A stretch of DNA of 42,159 nt from NCBI GenBank assembly GCA_945861775.1, contig CAMAVT010000003.1:1-42159 (forward strand). The letters run 5' to 3'. The notes under the pieces are model-generated. The model worked only from the letters and a program-made list of their open reading frames with translations. It was not told where the DNA came from and made no database searches. Shown here piece after piece: positions 20,405 through 29,459 of the stretch. Numbering within the stretch: the stretch's first letter is position 1; every line of letters begins with the position of its first letter. This DNA is from Bifidobacterium breve. Its GTDB lineage: Bacteria > Actinomycetota > Actinomycetes > S36-B12. Both the position numbers and the translations under genes were made by a program.

Positions 20405-20464
20405 GCCCCCGACCTTACAGGACATTTTGTCTCACAGTCATTCGGTGTGCGATATCATCCCGTT

Positions 20465-21592
20465 ATGACAAATTCCGGCCCACTGACGAAGATGGATGAA
20501 TACCCGCGGCATCAGATTGGTGGCACCTTTGACAGTGTTCAAAGTGACTCGGTCCATTGGAATGATGGCTTCTACTTCACTCTAGGCGACGAAGCAACCG
20601 GTACGACTCTATTCGCTGCGATCCGGCTCTATCCCAACACCGACGTGATGGATGGCTTTGCCTGCGTGACTTTTGACGGGCGCCAGCACAACATGCGTGT
20701 CTCACGCCGCCTACGTCCGCGAATCGACGACATCAGTGTTGGGCCACTATCACTGACCATTATTGAACCACTCCAAACTTTGAAGTTGGAGTGCGTGGAC
20801 AACGAATATGGAATTACATTTGACCTTCTGTGGGAGGGTCTCCACCAGCCTTACCTTGAAGATCGAATTGTTCGCTATGCCGGTGGCCGCAAAGTTTATG
20901 ATCGCACGAACTTTGATCAATGCTGCTCAGTCACAGGGACGATTTCAGTAAAGGGTCACGCTTTCAACGTTAATGCCGACACGTGGGTTGGGGTTCGCGA
21001 CCATTCGTGGGGCATGGGCCGCACCGGTGGTGCCTCATCCAGTGCAATCGCTCCCGAGCATTCGCGCGACCCTCGCCGCGGATTCGCGATGCGCCAGTGG
21101 ACCATGGTGCGAATGCCTGATCGCGTTATGTTCTGGCAGTTTCACTTGCAAGCCGATGGAAGTTTTGATCCGTTGGAGGCTGTCGTGATTCCCTTAGATC
21201 CGAGTCAACCGCAATGGTCCTATGTGGATGCTGAAGCGAGCGCGGTGCGAGTTCAGGGGTTACCGCGCGCCGAAGCAACCCACGTGAACCTAACCCGTCC
21301 CGATGGAAGGGTTGATCGGTTCGAACTCACTTCGGTGAGTTCACCCGTGTACTTGCAAGGCGGTGGTTACCATGACGGTTTCACCGACCGACTGGGCCGC
21401 GGCGTGTTCCGGGGGGAAGATGTCCACGAAGGTGAAGTCTGGGATGTAACGCACCCAATCGACGTTGGCGATCCGGGCGGCTGGTTCCGACAACGGCCCG
21501 ATGCGTGGGCTGAACAATTTGCGACCTGCGTCAACCTTGACGACCCCACCGATCGTGGATTCGGTCACCTGGAATGCGTCCTGGCGCCATGA
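20465..21592 (+). CDS. DUF7064/7065-like (CrtC/AttH-like beta-barrel) protein
   Basis: VNADTWVGVRDHSWGMGR motif and overall layout; family call from memory. Confidence 0.6.
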   Translation: MTNSGPLTKMDEYPRHQIGGTFDSVQSDSVHWNDGFYFTLGDEATGTTLFAAIRLYPNTDVMDGFACVTFDGRQHNMRVSRRLRPRIDDISVGPLSLTIIEPLQTLKLECVDNEYGITFDLLWEGLHQPYLEDRIVRYAGGRKVYDRTNFDQCCSVTGTISVKGHAFNVNADTWVGVRDHSWGMGRTGGASSSAIAPEHSRDPRRGFAMRQWTMVRMPDRVMFWQFHLQADGSFDPLEAVVIPLDPSQPQWSYVDAEASAVRVQGLPRAEATHVNLTRPDGRVDRFELTSVSSPVYLQGGGYHDGFTDRLGRGVFRGEDVHEGEVWDVTHPIDVGDPGGWFRQRPDAWAEQFATCVNLDDPTDRGFGHLECVLAP

Positions 21593-22092
21593 GCGAGCAA
21601 GAGGTCGCGCGACTGATCGATGAAAGCAATCTTCGGGCTTTATCGGCCACTTACATGCGCGGACTGGATCGACTTGATTCGAAACTTCTACGCGCAGTTT
21701 TTGCCGATAGCGCCACCACCCACTACGGCGCTTTCACTGGAGCCCCCGATGAGATGGTGGCAATGGCCATGAATGCCTTGGGTGCTTACCGCACAACCCA
21801 GCATTTTCTGGGACAGATCCACCTGTCAATTGATGGGGACGCAGCCACCGGTGAGGTGTACTTTCAAGCTTTTCACCAACATGCCACGGAGAACTTTGAC
21901 CGATTTATCTGCGGACGTTATATCGATCGGTACGCGCGCCTAGATGGTTCCTGGTTCATCACCCACCGCACCGAGGTAGTGGACTGGACCCGCACGGAAC
22001 CCACCGCCGAGAACTACTTCACTTCGCGTCCACAGACCGTGCGCGGTACCAGGGATAGAAGCGACCTCAGTTACCGCCCGCACGAAGCATGA
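21589..22092 (+). CDS. NTF2/SnoaL-like family protein
   Basis: LIDESNLRALSATYMRGLDRLDSKLLRAVFADSATTHYG...GRYIDRYARLDGSWFITHR; ATGA overlap with the previous gene. Confidence 0.85.
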   Translation: MSEQEVARLIDESNLRALSATYMRGLDRLDSKLLRAVFADSATTHYGAFTGAPDEMVAMAMNALGAYRTTQHFLGQIHLSIDGDAATGEVYFQAFHQHATENFDRFICGRYIDRYARLDGSWFITHRTEVVDWTRTEPTAENYFTSRPQTVRGTRDRSDLSYRPHEA

Positions 22093-22112
22093 ACTAATTA
22101 TCCCGCTGGGAT

Positions 22113-22913
22113 TTAGGCTTCGATCGGGTAAAACTTCTGAGCTCGGTCCGAAAGGGTTTCTTTACCCGCATCGACGACGAGCACGGCACCGTTCATGAAC
22201 TCAGACTCGTCACTAGCCATGAAAAGTGCGGCATTAGCCATATCTTCGGGTTTTGGTGCCCGACCGCCAACATATTTTGAGGACAGCCGTTCATAGGCTC
22301 CTTCGAGATTGTCAGGGTCGCCGGTCACAACGCCAGCGGTCAGGGATGACAGCGTGGCACCCGGACACAGGGCGTTCACCCGGACCCGGTGCGGGGCGGC
22401 TTCTACCGCGACCGACTTCGTGAGTCCGATTACCCCGTGCTTTGCGGTGGTGTACGCGTGTGCGCCGAGACCTCCCTGGACGCCGGCAGTGCTCGAAATA
22501 TTAATGATTGATCCCGACCGCTGCTTCCGCATTATGGGGAATGCATGTTTGGTTCCTAGGAAAACCCCGGTCTGCAGAATCGCGATTGTGCGCTCCCAGT
22601 CAGCCAAGTCGGTTGACTCAATTGAACCGGTGACACCAACGACACCGGCGTTGTTGATCATTACGTCAAGTGAACCAAAGTTCGTGATGCAGGCGCTAAT
22701 CGCAGAGACGATGTCACTTTCACGTGTCACATCTGTTCGAATGAAGAGGACGGAGTCGCCCAGTTCAGCGACTAGTTTTTCTCCCGCCACGACATCAATG
22801 TCAGCGATGACGCATTGAGCGCCTTCGGCAACAAATCGTCGAACGATTCCTTCACCAATTCCACGTGCTCCGCCCGTGACAACAGCTGCTTTGCCAGCAA
22901 GTCGATTCATCAA
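22113..22913 (-). CDS. SDR family oxidoreductase
   Basis: VTGGARGIGEGI, NNAGVVG, AYTTAKHGVIGLT, MNGAVLVVDAG. Confidence 0.94.
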   Translation of the reverse strand: MMNRLAGKAAVVTGGARGIGEGIVRRFVAEGAQCVIADIDVVAGEKLVAELGDSVLFIRTDVTRESDIVSAISACITNFGSLDVMINNAGVVGVTGSIESTDLADWERTIAILQTGVFLGTKHAFPIMRKQRSGSIINISSTAGVQGGLGAHAYTTAKHGVIGLTKSVAVEAAPHRVRVNALCPGATLSSLTAGVVTGDPDNLEGAYERLSSKYVGGRAPKPEDMANAALFMASDESEFMNGAVLVVDAGKETLSDRAQKFYPIEA

Positions 22914-23386
22914 TGGCCATCACTGAGGGTGAGACGTTGGAGCATGGTCAACGTTGACTCGTCTCGACCCACTGCGCCAGCCGCAATGATCTCTCGGGTT
23001 TTCATCTTCCAACCCTCAGGACTTTTGTACCAAGTGTCCACATATCGCCCATGCAGCGTCCATTCCTTACCTTGGGGATCGCGATGCCACGCCGTGACCA
23101 CACTCTCCGTGTTTGCACTGTCGGTACTTGTGAAAGTGATGGAGATGTTGGTCACCACATGGGATGTCTGCACATATCGCCGATACGCGCTCTCCCAGGC
23201 CGCACGCAATGCGTCATGACCTTCAAGCCAAACACCCCCACTGAAGTTCACCCGGCAATCAGGATGGAACACGGTTAATTGTGTTTCAATGTCAGCCATA
23301 TCAGCTGCTTTGGCGTATCGGAACATCAATTGTTCGATATCAAAGCGATCGGGGATTCGTAATCCATCCAGGCGGGCGCTGCTCAT
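22910..23386 (-). CDS. NTF2/SnoaL-like family protein
   Basis: IEQLMFRYAKAADMADIETQLTVFHPDCRVNFSG...GRYVDTWYKSPEGWKMKTRE; ATGA overlap. Confidence 0.85.
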   Translation of the reverse strand: MSSARLDGLRIPDRFDIEQLMFRYAKAADMADIETQLTVFHPDCRVNFSGGVWLEGHDALRAAWESAYRRYVQTSHVVTNISITFTSTDSANTESVVTAWHRDPQGKEWTLHGRYVDTWYKSPEGWKMKTREIIAAGAVGRDESTLTMLQRLTLSDGH

Positions 23387-23416
23387 ATTTCCTTCTTTCA
23401 GTGGTTGAGTCGAGTT

Positions 23417-24262
23417 TTAGTCTGGGCGAACGGCGGTAAGGACCGAGTCCAAGCCCTCGGCGATTTGGCGGGCGGTGAGGAATGGATCCTGCGCCTTTAG
23501 TTCGGTTGAAATAACCTCAATGGAGAAAGTGGAATCTGCACGGTGCGCATTTCGTTCTCGGAAAAGTCCGACTAGGTCAAACTCCCCCAATCCTGGGATT
23601 CTTCGATTGCGCAGACAATCCTCGCGAAGATCTTCAGGGTATTCGCATACAAGTGTTCCATCGTTGATCTGAAGTGTTGAAATATATGGCCATAGGTCAT
23701 CAAGATGGGATAACGGTAAATCATTGCGATACAGGTGCCAGATATCTAGGCACATCGAGAGATTAGGTCGATCTGCTAAACGGATTATCGATGCAGCGTC
23801 TGCGGGGGTCTTCATATTTGTGAATGGCAATGGTTCCAGAACTACATCAACATTCCATTGCGCGAATCGGTCAGCCACCCGACCAGCTCGAAGGGCAGCC
23901 TGCGTCTCCGTTTCGCTGTAGGGCCCAACGGCCTGCAATCGATCTGGTCGCAAGTGCTCGGCCAGTAAGGCTGCAAGGTCTTCGAGCGGGTCAGTTTCCT
24001 CGCCCATAACGCGAATGGCCTCGAGTTCGGCAACACGCACACCGAACTGATCGAGTTTGTGATCCAGTTCAGCGAGGTCATAGGTTTGCAGCCACTGTTT
24101 CATCCAACGAACGCTGAGTCCAACATCGACGAAACCAGCATCGCGGGCTGCCTCGAAACGCGTTTCCATCGGTACTTCGGCAATACAGTTGAACGAGAAA
24201 GTGAAGTCGGCAACGACCGGGGCGCTAATCCGTGAACTAATTACCGGCGAGGTCACGAGCAA
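23417..24262 (-). CDS. Sugar phosphate isomerase/epimerase family (AP endonuclease 2-like TIM barrel); start uncertain
   Basis: FEAARDAGFVDVGLSVRW...VVLEPLPFTNMKTPADAASIIRLADRPNLSMCLDIWHLYRN. Confidence 0.87.
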   Translation of the reverse strand: MLVTSPVISSRISAPVVADFTFSFNCIAEVPMETRFEAARDAGFVDVGLSVRWMKQWLQTYDLAELDHKLDQFGVRVAELEAIRVMGEETDPLEDLAALLAEHLRPDRLQAVGPYSETETQAALRAGRVADRFAQWNVDVVLEPLPFTNMKTPADAASIIRLADRPNLSMCLDIWHLYRNDLPLSHLDDLWPYISTLQINDGTLVCEYPEDLREDCLRNRRIPGLGEFDLVGLFRERNAHRADSTFSIEVISTELKAQDPFLTARQIAEGLDSVLTAVRPD

Positions 24263-25391
24263 TACCCTCGTCGATCAGTCTTTGAATTTGGTGGTGAAAG
24301 GCTGGGATTTTGCATTCGCGGTCGTTGAAGAGGTTTCTCTTATAAAAAGATGAACGCGAAGTCGCAGCAATGTCTTCCCACGTCCAAACATCCTCGCCAA
24401 CAACGATTTTCAGGTGGTCCCAGTGTCGCTGCGTGCGATCAAGGTAATCCTGATCATCAGTCTTGTACCAGAGGTCCCAGGTTTCAAAACGAGTCTTGTC
24501 ATGGGTAATGGGAACTGCGCGGAAAAGTTGCAGATGCTCGGGGTTGTTGTTGAACACCGATGTCGGGAAGATCGTGTAATGGCAGATTGCCACCGATTGG
24601 TGATCCTGCGTCTCTTGCAATTTTGACAGCGTTCCCTTCAATGGCACAACCATCATGGAATGTCGTTCGAACTCAAAAATGCGCATCTCACGACCATCTT
24701 TTACATCTTGCGGTGGAATATGGTGCAGTGCTTGCGCGTGATAAAACTCGTTGAATGCGTCGACGACTACTTTCCAGTTGACATCAACGTCCCATGTCAT
24801 TTTCTCATTAAGGTACATGTCTTCCATGTGGTACGCACCAAGGTCCGCGATGATGTCTTCGCCGAGGTACTCCATCAGTGGCGGTGCAACTCCGGGGCCA
24901 GCGAGCACACCCCACACCCAACCGGCCCATTCGGCAACTTCGATCTTGGGAGCTGCCAAGTCGCGAAGTTCTTCGGGGTCAAAATCTTCACTGTCGGGGA
25001 CACCGATTACCTTGCCGTCAAAGTCATAAGCCCAGCCATGCCATGCACACTTGAATCGACGTGCACACTCGCCCGATTCGCGCACGATGCGAGCACCTCG
25101 ATGCTGACACACATTATGAAAACCAGTTACCGAGCCGTCATTTTTACGGGTGATAACAACCGTCTCACCCTGTCCCTCCCAGACGACATGGTCGCCGGTG
25201 TTCACGAGTTCTTCGGACCTACAGAGAATTTGCCAGCTGTTGTTCAGAACGTATTTGCGCTCGAGTTCGAAGCGATACGGATCGGTGTACCAATCGGCGG
25301 GAATAGTCTCGGACTTTCCTGGAGTATTGGGGATCTCCGGTGCAAATCGAATTGGGGCATCACCGCGGGTGGGTGGGGTGAATATGGTCAT
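24237..25391 (-). CDS. Rieske aromatic ring-hydroxylating oxygenase alpha subunit (Rieske A)
   Basis: CQHRGARIV...CAWHGW Rieske motif; DAFNEFYHAQALHH mononuclear iron site. Confidence 0.95.
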   Translation of the reverse strand: MTIFTPPTRGDAPIRFAPEIPNTPGKSETIPADWYTDPYRFELERKYVLNNSWQILCRSEELVNTGDHVVWEGQGETVVITRKNDGSVTGFHNVCQHRGARIVRESGECARRFKCAWHGWAYDFDGKVIGVPDSEDFDPEELRDLAAPKIEVAEWAGWVWGVLAGPGVAPPLMEYLGEDIIADLGAYHMEDMYLNEKMTWDVDVNWKVVVDAFNEFYHAQALHHIPPQDVKDGREMRIFEFERHSMMVVPLKGTLSKLQETQDHQSVAICHYTIFPTSVFNNNPEHLQLFRAVPITHDKTRFETWDLWYKTDDQDYLDRTQRHWDHLKIVVGEDVWTWEDIAATSRSSFYKRNLFNDRECKIPAFHHQIQRLIDEGIARDLAGN

Positions 25392-25430
25392 GAGCCGTTC
25401 CTTTCACAGCGAGCGAAGCCCTAACCCTAC

Positions 25431-25444
25431 ACTTGTCTAGACAA
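25431..25444. promoter_or_regulatory. Candidate operator ACTTGTCTAGACAA upstream of Rieske A
   Basis: 12-bp perfect palindrome TTGTCTAGACAA 40 bp upstream of 25391; identical 14-mer at 28834-28847. Confidence 0.65.
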
Positions 25445-25486
25445 CTTCCACAAGTGTTTAAGGGAATCAACTTCTAGGAATTCGAG

Positions 25487-26443
25487 CTAAATATCGAGGA
25501 CCAGTCGGTCACCCTTGCAGCGTGAGACACAGGGCATCATGTAGACGCCTTCCTCACGATCCTCTTCCGAGAGGATCGAGTCCCGGTGGGCAATATCTCC
25601 CGAGATCACCTTGGTCTCGCACGTTCCGCAAACACCCTCGGTGCACGAGGTCATCACGGGAACTCCATTATCAATGAGTACCTCGACAATGCTCCGGTCG
25701 CGAGGAATCACAAACTCCGCTCCAGAACTGTTCAACACGACGGTGAATTCATGGTCACCCGAATCACCCGTGGTGTCGATCGGTTTAGCGGCAAAGCGTT
25801 CAACGTATGGAGTTGGCCGGCCAAGTCGTTCGCAGGCTTGTTCAACAGCTGAAATGAGTGGCTCGGGGCCACAGCAGTACACCGCGGTATCTGGTGCCGC
25901 TTTGCTTAAAATGTCATCGAGTGGCAGCAGTCCCTTTTCGTCTTGCGGCCATATAACAACACCGAGCGCTTCAAGGCGATCCCGAAAAGCCATTGAATTT
26001 CGGGTGCGGCCACCGTAATAAAACGTCCACGGCGCGTCTTTGTCGAAGATAACTTGGCCGAGCATCGGGACCATTGGTGTTACTCCAACACCACCTGCAA
26101 TGAAAAGATAGGAAGGCGCATCAACCAATGGGAAATGGTTTCGCGGTCCACGTGTGCGAACGTGGTCTCCAACATTGATGTTGTCATGGACAAATGAAGA
26201 TCCACCGCGACCATCAGGCTCACGCAGTACAGCAATCCGCCACGTGTCGGCGCCAAAATGACTACACAATGAATACTGACGTTCAATCCCGTTACCGAGT
26301 TGTACATCGATATGGGCACCGGGTTCCCAACTGGGAAGCTTCTCACCGCTAGGAGCGCCTACCCGGATGGAAACAACGCCATCGGCTTCTTCAACCCGCT
26401 CGATGACAACCAGATCTCGGTACTCCTCGTAAACATAAGACAT
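25487..26443 (-). CDS. PDR/VanB family oxidoreductase (FMN/NAD/2Fe-2S Rieske reductase)
   Basis: RQYSLCS, FIAGGVGVTPM, YCCGPEPLI, CTEGVCGTCETKV...C 2Fe-2S motif; likely start at 26443. Confidence 0.94.
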   Translation of the reverse strand: MSYVYEEYRDLVVIERVEEADGVVSIRVGAPSGEKLPSWEPGAHIDVQLGNGIERQYSLCSHFGADTWRIAVLREPDGRGGSSFVHDNINVGDHVRTRGPRNHFPLVDAPSYLFIAGGVGVTPMVPMLGQVIFDKDAPWTFYYGGRTRNSMAFRDRLEALGVVIWPQDEKGLLPLDDILSKAAPDTAVYCCGPEPLISAVEQACERLGRPTPYVERFAAKPIDTTGDSGDHEFTVVLNSSGAEFVIPRDRSIVEVLIDNGVPVMTSCTEGVCGTCETKVISGDIAHRDSILSEEDREEGVYMMPCVSRCKGDRLVLDI

Positions 26444-26521
26444 GCCTTCAGGGTATCGGAGCCCACGAACCACGCAACAATTACCACCGCACTGATGTTG
26501 CCGATATTTGTGCCAAGAAAC

Positions 26522-26563
26522 ACAACATCGCCTGCACTCGCAAAGGAGTGCAGGCGATGTTGT
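26522..26563 (-). terminator. Terminator hairpin downstream of the 26574-27359 SDR
   Basis: Perfect 18-bp inverted repeat ACAACATCGCCTGCACTC-GCAAAG-GAGTGCAGGCGATGTTGT. Confidence 0.82.
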
Positions 26564-26573
26564 TAGTTAATTA

Positions 26574-27359
26574 CTAGAACGCGGCCGAACCACCGTCAAC
26601 GTTGTAGGTGGCGCCGGTCATGCCGTTACCCAATGGACCAGCGAGAAGAACCGCCATGCCGGCAACCTGCTCAACCGTTTGCAATTCCTTGGTGAGGCAA
26701 TCATTAGCGAAGTCCTCAAGGAATGCTTCGTAAGTGATGCCCGATGCTTCGGCAACCTGTGCACCTGCATCTTTCATCAGTTCCGTCTCAATTGGGCCAG
26801 GACAGATTGCGTTGCACGTGACACCACTTGTGCCGTACTCCACCGCGGTCGCCTTTGAGAGGCCGATCATGGCGTGCTTGCCGGCGATGTAGTGACTCAC
26901 GGCAACCTTTGAAGCGACCTTGCCTTCGATTGAAGCGATGTTGATGATCCGGCCGTAACCGGCAGGCAACATGTACTTCAGTGCGCGACGAGTGCCCCAA
27001 AATGCAGTGCTGGCATTCCACTCAAGACCCTTGAGCCATGCTTCGTCGCTGAGATCCCCAATAAGCGCCCAACCATCGGAGCCACCGGCGCAGTTGACCA
27101 TGATGTCAAGCTTTCCGAACTTCTCGACCGCATAGTCCACGAGTGCGTCGACTTCGGTACGCACGAGTGCATCACATTTTTTGAAGAGCGCGCGATCACC
27201 AGCCTTCAAGCGCTCCAACGCGTAGGCGCCCTTTTCTTCGGAGCGATTACCTAAAACAACGGATGCACCTTCAGCGATAAATGCTTCGGCGATTCCAAAT
27301 CCAATGCCGGTGCTTCCGGCGGTGATTACCGCTACGCGGCCTTCGAGACTGCCACCCAT
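26574..27359 (-). CDS. SDR family oxidoreductase
   Basis: ITAGSTGIGFGIAEAF, NCAGGSD, SHYIAGKHAMIGLSKA, GATYNVDGG. Confidence 0.94.
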   Translation of the reverse strand: MGGSLEGRVAVITAGSTGIGFGIAEAFIAEGASVVLGNRSEEKGAYALERLKAGDRALFKKCDALVRTEVDALVDYAVEKFGKLDIMVNCAGGSDGWALIGDLSDEAWLKGLEWNASTAFWGTRRALKYMLPAGYGRIINIASIEGKVASKVAVSHYIAGKHAMIGLSKATAVEYGTSGVTCNAICPGPIETELMKDAGAQVAEASGITYEAFLEDFANDCLTKELQTVEQVAGMAVLLAGPLGNGMTGATYNVDGGSAAF

Positions 27360-27380
27360 GAATTTCTCCTGCTTCTCGCG

Positions 27381-27398
27381 GACAGCCGGACGGCTGTC
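27381..27398. promoter_or_regulatory. Inverted repeat GACAGCCG-GA-CGGCTGTC upstream of the SDR gene
   Basis: Perfect 8-bp arms, 2-bp spacer, 22-39 bp upstream of ATG at 27359. Confidence 0.5.
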
Positions 27399-27492
27399 AC
27401 TGTTTTATTCCCCAGTTATCGGGGTCTATCTCACACCACTTACAAGTGCCTGTCAACGCAACTGGGGAAGTCGAGATGTAACCGATATCTGA

Positions 27493-28797
27493 CTAATTGG
27501 TGATAACGCGGGGAAGAACAGCCTTACTCAGGTCGCCACCGTGAACCGCCTCGGCACCTTCATGCATGAGTCGGTTGATGGTCCGGTGAACGTATTGCAC
27601 GCCCGGTTCATTACGGCCAAAGATCTGGGTTTTACCGCCGGTTACGGCGACTCCTTTTTGAACCCCAAAGCCGGTGATGTAGTCCTCGTCGTAGGTGACG
27701 TCGTAGAACCAGTCGCGCATGACTGCAAGTTCATGCTGCTCGCGTTCATCATTTGTGATGGGTGTCCGAACCAAAATACGCTGCTCGGTGATTGACTCGG
27801 TCACCTTGGTTGTTGGCAATGGGAAAGCAACAGCCATCCGCTGACGCCATCCGCCAGCGATTGAGAAACCTGGGAACAGCCAGTTGATGGTTCCCACATT
27901 TGCAGTGGGATCCCACGTGTCTTCGGGGTCATCAAGGTGATTCTCAATTTCGCGCAACGCAAAGGCAACGCGCTCGTGCGCACCGTGGCCATCAAAGGTT
28001 GCGGTGTTGCTGAGATTTGTTTTGAAGACCGTGTCTTTGTGAAGCGCAGCGAAATGATAACCCTCTAGATAGCCTTCGATCGCAACTTTCCAGTTGGGAC
28101 CGGGCATCATGCGGGTAGAAAACAGATGACAATCGGCAAGTTTGAGGCTCTCCAAAATAGGAGCGAAGTCGCCGAGCCAAGAGTCGATATCAATTTCGAG
28201 TTCGGGGGTCAGGCACACAAAAATTACACCGTGTTTTTCAACACAGGGAAGTTTGATCATGTTGCGCTCGGACTTGTCAAAGTCACCGAAAGTACTCTCC
28301 CCGTAAAGCCCTTTAAGTTGACCGTCCATGCCATAACTCCAGTTGTGATAAGGACAGGTAAGCGCTCGCGAGGTTCCTAGACCAGCCGAACAAATCAATG
28401 CGCCGCGGTGGCGACATACGTTGAGCATTGCATGGACTTGACCCTGTGAATCCCGGGTAATAACAACAGGAACACCCACGACCTCGATAGCTTTGTGATC
28501 ATTCTTTTCTGGCAATTCACATGAGAGTGCCAGCGGAAGCGGGATCCGCTTGAAAATCAACTCGATCTCACTTGCGAAGAGTTCTTCATCCAGGTAATTC
28601 TCAACGGGCTCTTGGAAAGTGGCTTCGGCTTGATCGGTTGTCTTGTTCTTTGTGTGGGCAATCAGTCGAGCCATCATGGCCAACGCATCCTCGCGCGCTG
28701 CCCCATCAAGGATCTTGCTGGGGAGATAAGCGGGAGTGGAGCCTTGCGTCTCTACAACCTGCGTCTCAACAACTTCGGTCTCAATAATCTGGGTCAT
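27493..28797 (-). CDS. Rieske oxygenase alpha subunit (Rieske B)
   Basis: CRHRGALIC...CPYHNWSYG; EGYLEGYHFAALH iron site. Confidence 0.95.
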   Translation of the reverse strand: MTQIIETEVVETQVVETQGSTPAYLPSKILDGAAREDALAMMARLIAHTKNKTTDQAEATFQEPVENYLDEELFASEIELIFKRIPLPLALSCELPEKNDHKAIEVVGVPVVITRDSQGQVHAMLNVCRHRGALICSAGLGTSRALTCPYHNWSYGMDGQLKGLYGESTFGDFDKSERNMIKLPCVEKHGVIFVCLTPELEIDIDSWLGDFAPILESLKLADCHLFSTRMMPGPNWKVAIEGYLEGYHFAALHKDTVFKTNLSNTATFDGHGAHERVAFALREIENHLDDPEDTWDPTANVGTINWLFPGFSIAGGWRQRMAVAFPLPTTKVTESITEQRILVRTPITNDEREQHELAVMRDWFYDVTYDEDYITGFGVQKGVAVTGGKTQIFGRNEPGVQYVHRTINRLMHEGAEAVHGGDLSKAVLPRVITN

Positions 28798-28833
28798 GGG
28801 GGCTCCTTAGCAGCGACTGAGGCGAGTGTATCA

Positions 28834-28847
28834 ACTTGTCTAGACAA
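28834..28847. promoter_or_regulatory. Candidate operator ACTTGTCTAGACAA upstream of Rieske B
   Basis: Same palindrome as 25431-25444, 37 bp upstream of 28797. Confidence 0.65.
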
Positions 28848-28850
28848 ATA

Positions 28851-29456
28851 CTAGGGCTGATCCAAGTGCGATGTTTCATTGATGCTCACCAGCACAAAAC
28901 GGCCGTCGGGCCACACCTGAACCCGTGAAATGGAGGTATACCCCGGATTGAAAAAGAAGCGGCGAGGGCTTTCAAGCACTCCTGCCAGAAAACTATTTGA
29001 GGCGCCTCCATGACTAACAGCCACAATGCGCTCACCTTGATGCGCCAGACCTATATCGCGAACAACTTCCAACATGTTTGCCTGAAGTTCTTCATGGTTG
29101 TGCTCCGGCATAAAACCTTCCTCGAAGCGCCCTTCACGAAATGAACGCACGCGTTCGGGGTCGGGAAGATTCTCTATCCCCGCGTAGTGGGTTGCGCTGG
29201 ATTTCCATTCTTGAAGTCGCTCATCAATGACGACATCATGACCGAGAATCCGCGCAAGTGGGCCGGCCGTTTCAATGGCGCGCTTGAGCTGGCTTGAATA
29301 GATCGCGGTAATTCCTTTGTCCGCAAGATAGGCGCCAACAAGCTCCGCCTGTTCACGACCAGCTTCACCCAGTCCAGGATCCTTTGTGCCGTCTGGCTCC
29401 GGGAGTGCATGGCGAACAAGAAGTACTTCACATGATTCACTCATCAACGAGGGCAC
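28851..29456 (-). CDS. Histidine phosphatase family protein
   Basis: VLLVRHALPEPDG, YSSQLKRAIETA, IVAVSHGGASN. Confidence 0.92.
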   Translation of the reverse strand: MPSLMSESCEVLLVRHALPEPDGTKDPGLGEAGREQAELVGAYLADKGITAIYSSQLKRAIETAGPLARILGHDVVIDERLQEWKSSATHYAGIENLPDPERVRSFREGRFEEGFMPEHNHEELQANMLEVVRDIGLAHQGERIVAVSHGGASNSFLAGVLESPRRFFFNPGYTSISRVQVWPDGRFVLVSINETSHLDQP

Positions 29457-29459
29457 TCA

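Noticed and set aside
24660-25424. 254-aa plus-strand ORF
   Set aside because: Fully antisense to Rieske A; no recognisable motifs.
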